A stretch of 64,000 nt of DNA from Trochalopteron elliotii (taxonomy: Eukaryota > Chordata > Aves > Passeriformes > Leiothrichidae). Numbering within the stretch: position 1 is the stretch's first letter; each line of letters opens with the position of its first letter. Below, one piece after another: positions 61,914 to 64,000 of this stretch. The translations under genes were made by a program, and so were the position numbers. The stretch spans positions 1,279,541-1,343,540 of the forward strand of contig JANPWX010000062.1 in NCBI GenBank assembly GCA_024734555.1, written 5' to 3'. The notes beneath the pieces are model-generated. The model was not told the origin of the DNA, searched no databases, and saw only the letters and a program-made list of their open reading frames with translations.

Positions 61914-61957
61914 AGATTTTAGGTAGTGTGAACTGAGGAGATTTTAGGTAGTGTGAA
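61914..61957. repeat. 25-bp tandem duplication
   Basis: AGATTTTAGGTAGTGTGAA occurs at 61914-61932 and 61939-61957, a 25-bp period with the unit end ACTGAGG shared only in part. Confidence 0.9.
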
Positions 61958-64000
61958 TCGTGTGATCTCATACACATATATGCAATCCTACTCCACATAA
62001 CCAGCTGTCTGAAGTAACAAGTTGCTTTAACAGATTTATTAAATAACATGGTTACAAGTTTAGCAATCTGCTTGTTTATTCCTGCAGGCTTGGTTCTCAC
62101 TTTTTGCTGGGAAGTTTTTACTTCAGAAACTTGCAACTGTAGGAATGATTTTTCTCTTTCTGCAAACTCAGTGAATAGTTTCTGCTGAGCTTTGTAGCGC
62201 TACAGAAATTTAACAGAACTTTCATCCACCATGCAAGTTTTCTTTTATGTGCAGACATTTTATTTTGGGGAATGTTAAAGTAACTTGATATCACTCATGT
62301 TAGCAGAAAACAATTAACTGAATGAAACACAAGCATATAAGAAGAAATTCAACTTAATACTAGAGGTCAGAAGGTAGTTTTTATTTAAGTGTTCTCACCT
62401 TTCTGAATAAGAACTGTCAAAAATCAGGAAAATTATCTCAGGGAAGCATTTCTGGATCATAGGATTTCACATTGCACCACACTATTCAAAAACACATTCA
62501 CAGTTTGTGTGTGTTTATTTCTGAAGGCACAATGGCACATACAGTTATAAAGATAAAACAGCCATGAGCATTTAGATACCTGGAGCATAAAGCAAAATAA
62601 TTAACTTATCTACTGATAATAATCACATATTTTGTTCTCCATGAGTATTAACAAATACAATAAATCTTTTTTGTTTCTTTACAAAAGCAAGTGTATTTTT
62701 GAAACAAAAAGGGAAACTAGAAAATTACTGAAAATAAGAAATTACTTCTAGGTCAGGGTAAAGGAATCTTTTAGTGTACACTAGAGACAGAGGCCATCTC
62801 CACTGAGATCTGAATGCATATGCCTAAATTTGTTGTTTTCTATGATTGCAAGGGAAAAGAGAGGTAGATGAAGTTCTGCTCTTTGTTTCTCTGTAAAAGC
62901 TATTATTCTTATGCAAACTCATATCTATTTAAGAAAGAGGTATTTTATTCGAATGAACCCCATTTTATTAAATCACAAATAGTCATCAAAGACTGACTGT
63001 TTTTTAGTAATTGATGCAGAATTACTTCTTTGCTTTTGGACAAATAGCTACATTTGCTTTACCAGACCTAACTTATAGAAGGACCAGTTTGTTTTGTATT
63101 ATTAGGATAGTTACCGTTTTCTTATCAATTAACAATATGGTTTTCTGTAGATAAGTTTTTGGTTATGGAAGCTGTTGACAAAAATTTTGAAACATGTTTG
63201 GCTTAGTAACTATCCTGGTAAAATGCTGTTAGCAACTTTTTTATTTCATTGGCATCTTTTATAGACAGGCGTTTCTGTAATTATTTTGGTTTGTCTGCTT
63301 CTAACTTATATGTGGTTTGTCATCAGAGCCTGATGACTGTATCTTTCAGGCACAATACTAAAAGCAGAGCTTATGCCTTGAGACTGGCTTGGTTCTAAGA
63401 CAGATCACTAAAACCCAGTTGGGGGGATTTTCTGGAAATCATGAGATTTTTTTGAACAAGAAGTGTTAAACTAAGGATATCCTACTGTTTTCATCACATT
63501 TGCCCTGGATTTTTTCATAGTTGGGCATACTCATTTTGAGCTATTTTATGTTTAACACTAAAAAAAAAATAAAAGGGCAGTTTACTATTCCAAGGAAAGC
63601 AATGTGTAAAATCAGCTTTACATTTATTAGAAAGTACATCAAGCATACATAGATATTAATAAGCAATGAATCAGAATATATGATATATTAAAAAAAACCA
63701 ATTTCTTGTGAGAAAGCATAAATGAATGTTGTGTATTGGACTCATTAGATAAGGTACATCCTGGCAGGTGGTATTTCACTGGTGATAACAACAACACTGA
63801 CTTTAACAATAAATTTCTTATATAGTATTTTGAGTATAAATTTACACAGTAGGTGGTAGGAGAGGATGTTATTTTTTTTTAATTAGCTTTTTATTGGTAT
63901 AATAAAGCTAAACTAAAGTTCAATGGAAGCCTTTACCATTGCTTTCAGAGACTTTGGACAAGCACTAAGTGAGAGGTTAAAAGTAGTCAAATGAAGAAAA

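Larger units (their letters stand above)
57643..64000. other. Unique A+T-rich stretch
   Basis: I see no gene or interspersed repeat in 6.3 kb. The open frames (for example 59193-59462 and 60458-60727 on the minus strand, about 89 codons each) show no family resemblance. Small repeats are listed separately: (CAT)17 at 60852 and a 25-bp duplication at 61914. Confidence 0.5.

Noticed and set aside
1..64000. CRISPR arrays, tRNA genes, bacterial-type operons or phage modules
   Set aside because: No regular repeat-spacer arrays, cloverleaf with A/B boxes, or dense coding blocks were seen. The CR1 and LTR content indicates vertebrate nuclear DNA.

Overview
The window reads as non-coding vertebrate nuclear DNA, most probably from a bird. 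It is A+T-rich and has no long open frames. Its interspersed repeats are almost entirely CR1 LINE fragments with the typical avian CR1 3' tail, plus solo LTRs of endogenous retroviruses. The number and nesting of the LTRs would fit a passerine or a sex chromosome, but that is inference. I found no intact protein gene, tRNA, rRNA or CRISPR. Two short open segments flanked by splice-like signals (8920-9219 plus; about 53863-54101 minus) are the only exon candidates, and both are weak. The repeat assignments rest on remembered avian consensus patterns and on terminal motifs and target-site duplications (TSDs) read directly. No database search was run, so family names are given only at class level.

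Layout: 1-7.2 kb holds an old CR1, a G/T-rich tract, an LTR with odd flanks (2376-3039), a solo LTR with a clean 6-bp TSD (4241-4627), a CR1 tail and an ERVL-type LTR (6415-7197). 7.2-12 kb is mostly unique A+T-rich sequence. 12-24 kb has five CR1 pieces on the plus strand and one on the minus strand. One of them ends in a 164-bp compound pentanucleotide array. The same interval holds an interrupted ERVL-type LTR (17246-17985) and a second solo LTR with a 6-bp TSD (19507-20040). 28.1-29.6 kb is a nested complex: an ERVL-type LTR split by a CR1 and by a complete 774-bp LTR with a 4-bp TSD. 30.7-31.4 kb is an LTR fragment followed by a CR1. 35-38 kb has two unrecognised repeat-like segments and an LTR 5' piece. 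39.9-41.0 kb has two CR1s with their 5' ends facing. 44.7-45.3 kb is an ERVL-type LTR. 47.8-49.1 kb is the longest CR1. 49.1-56.0 kb is mostly unique and includes one candidate conserved or exonic region near 53.5-54.1 kb. 56.0-57.6 kb is one CR1 split by two different LTRs. 57.6-64 kb is mostly unique, with a (CAT)17 array.

Nothing here forms an operon or functional gene system. The window is mainly a record of successive retroelement insertions: CR1 into LTR, LTR into LTR, and two LTRs into one CR1. Two ERVL-type LTR families recur three or four times each in both orientations. They could act as recombination substrates or carry promoter and polyadenylation signals.
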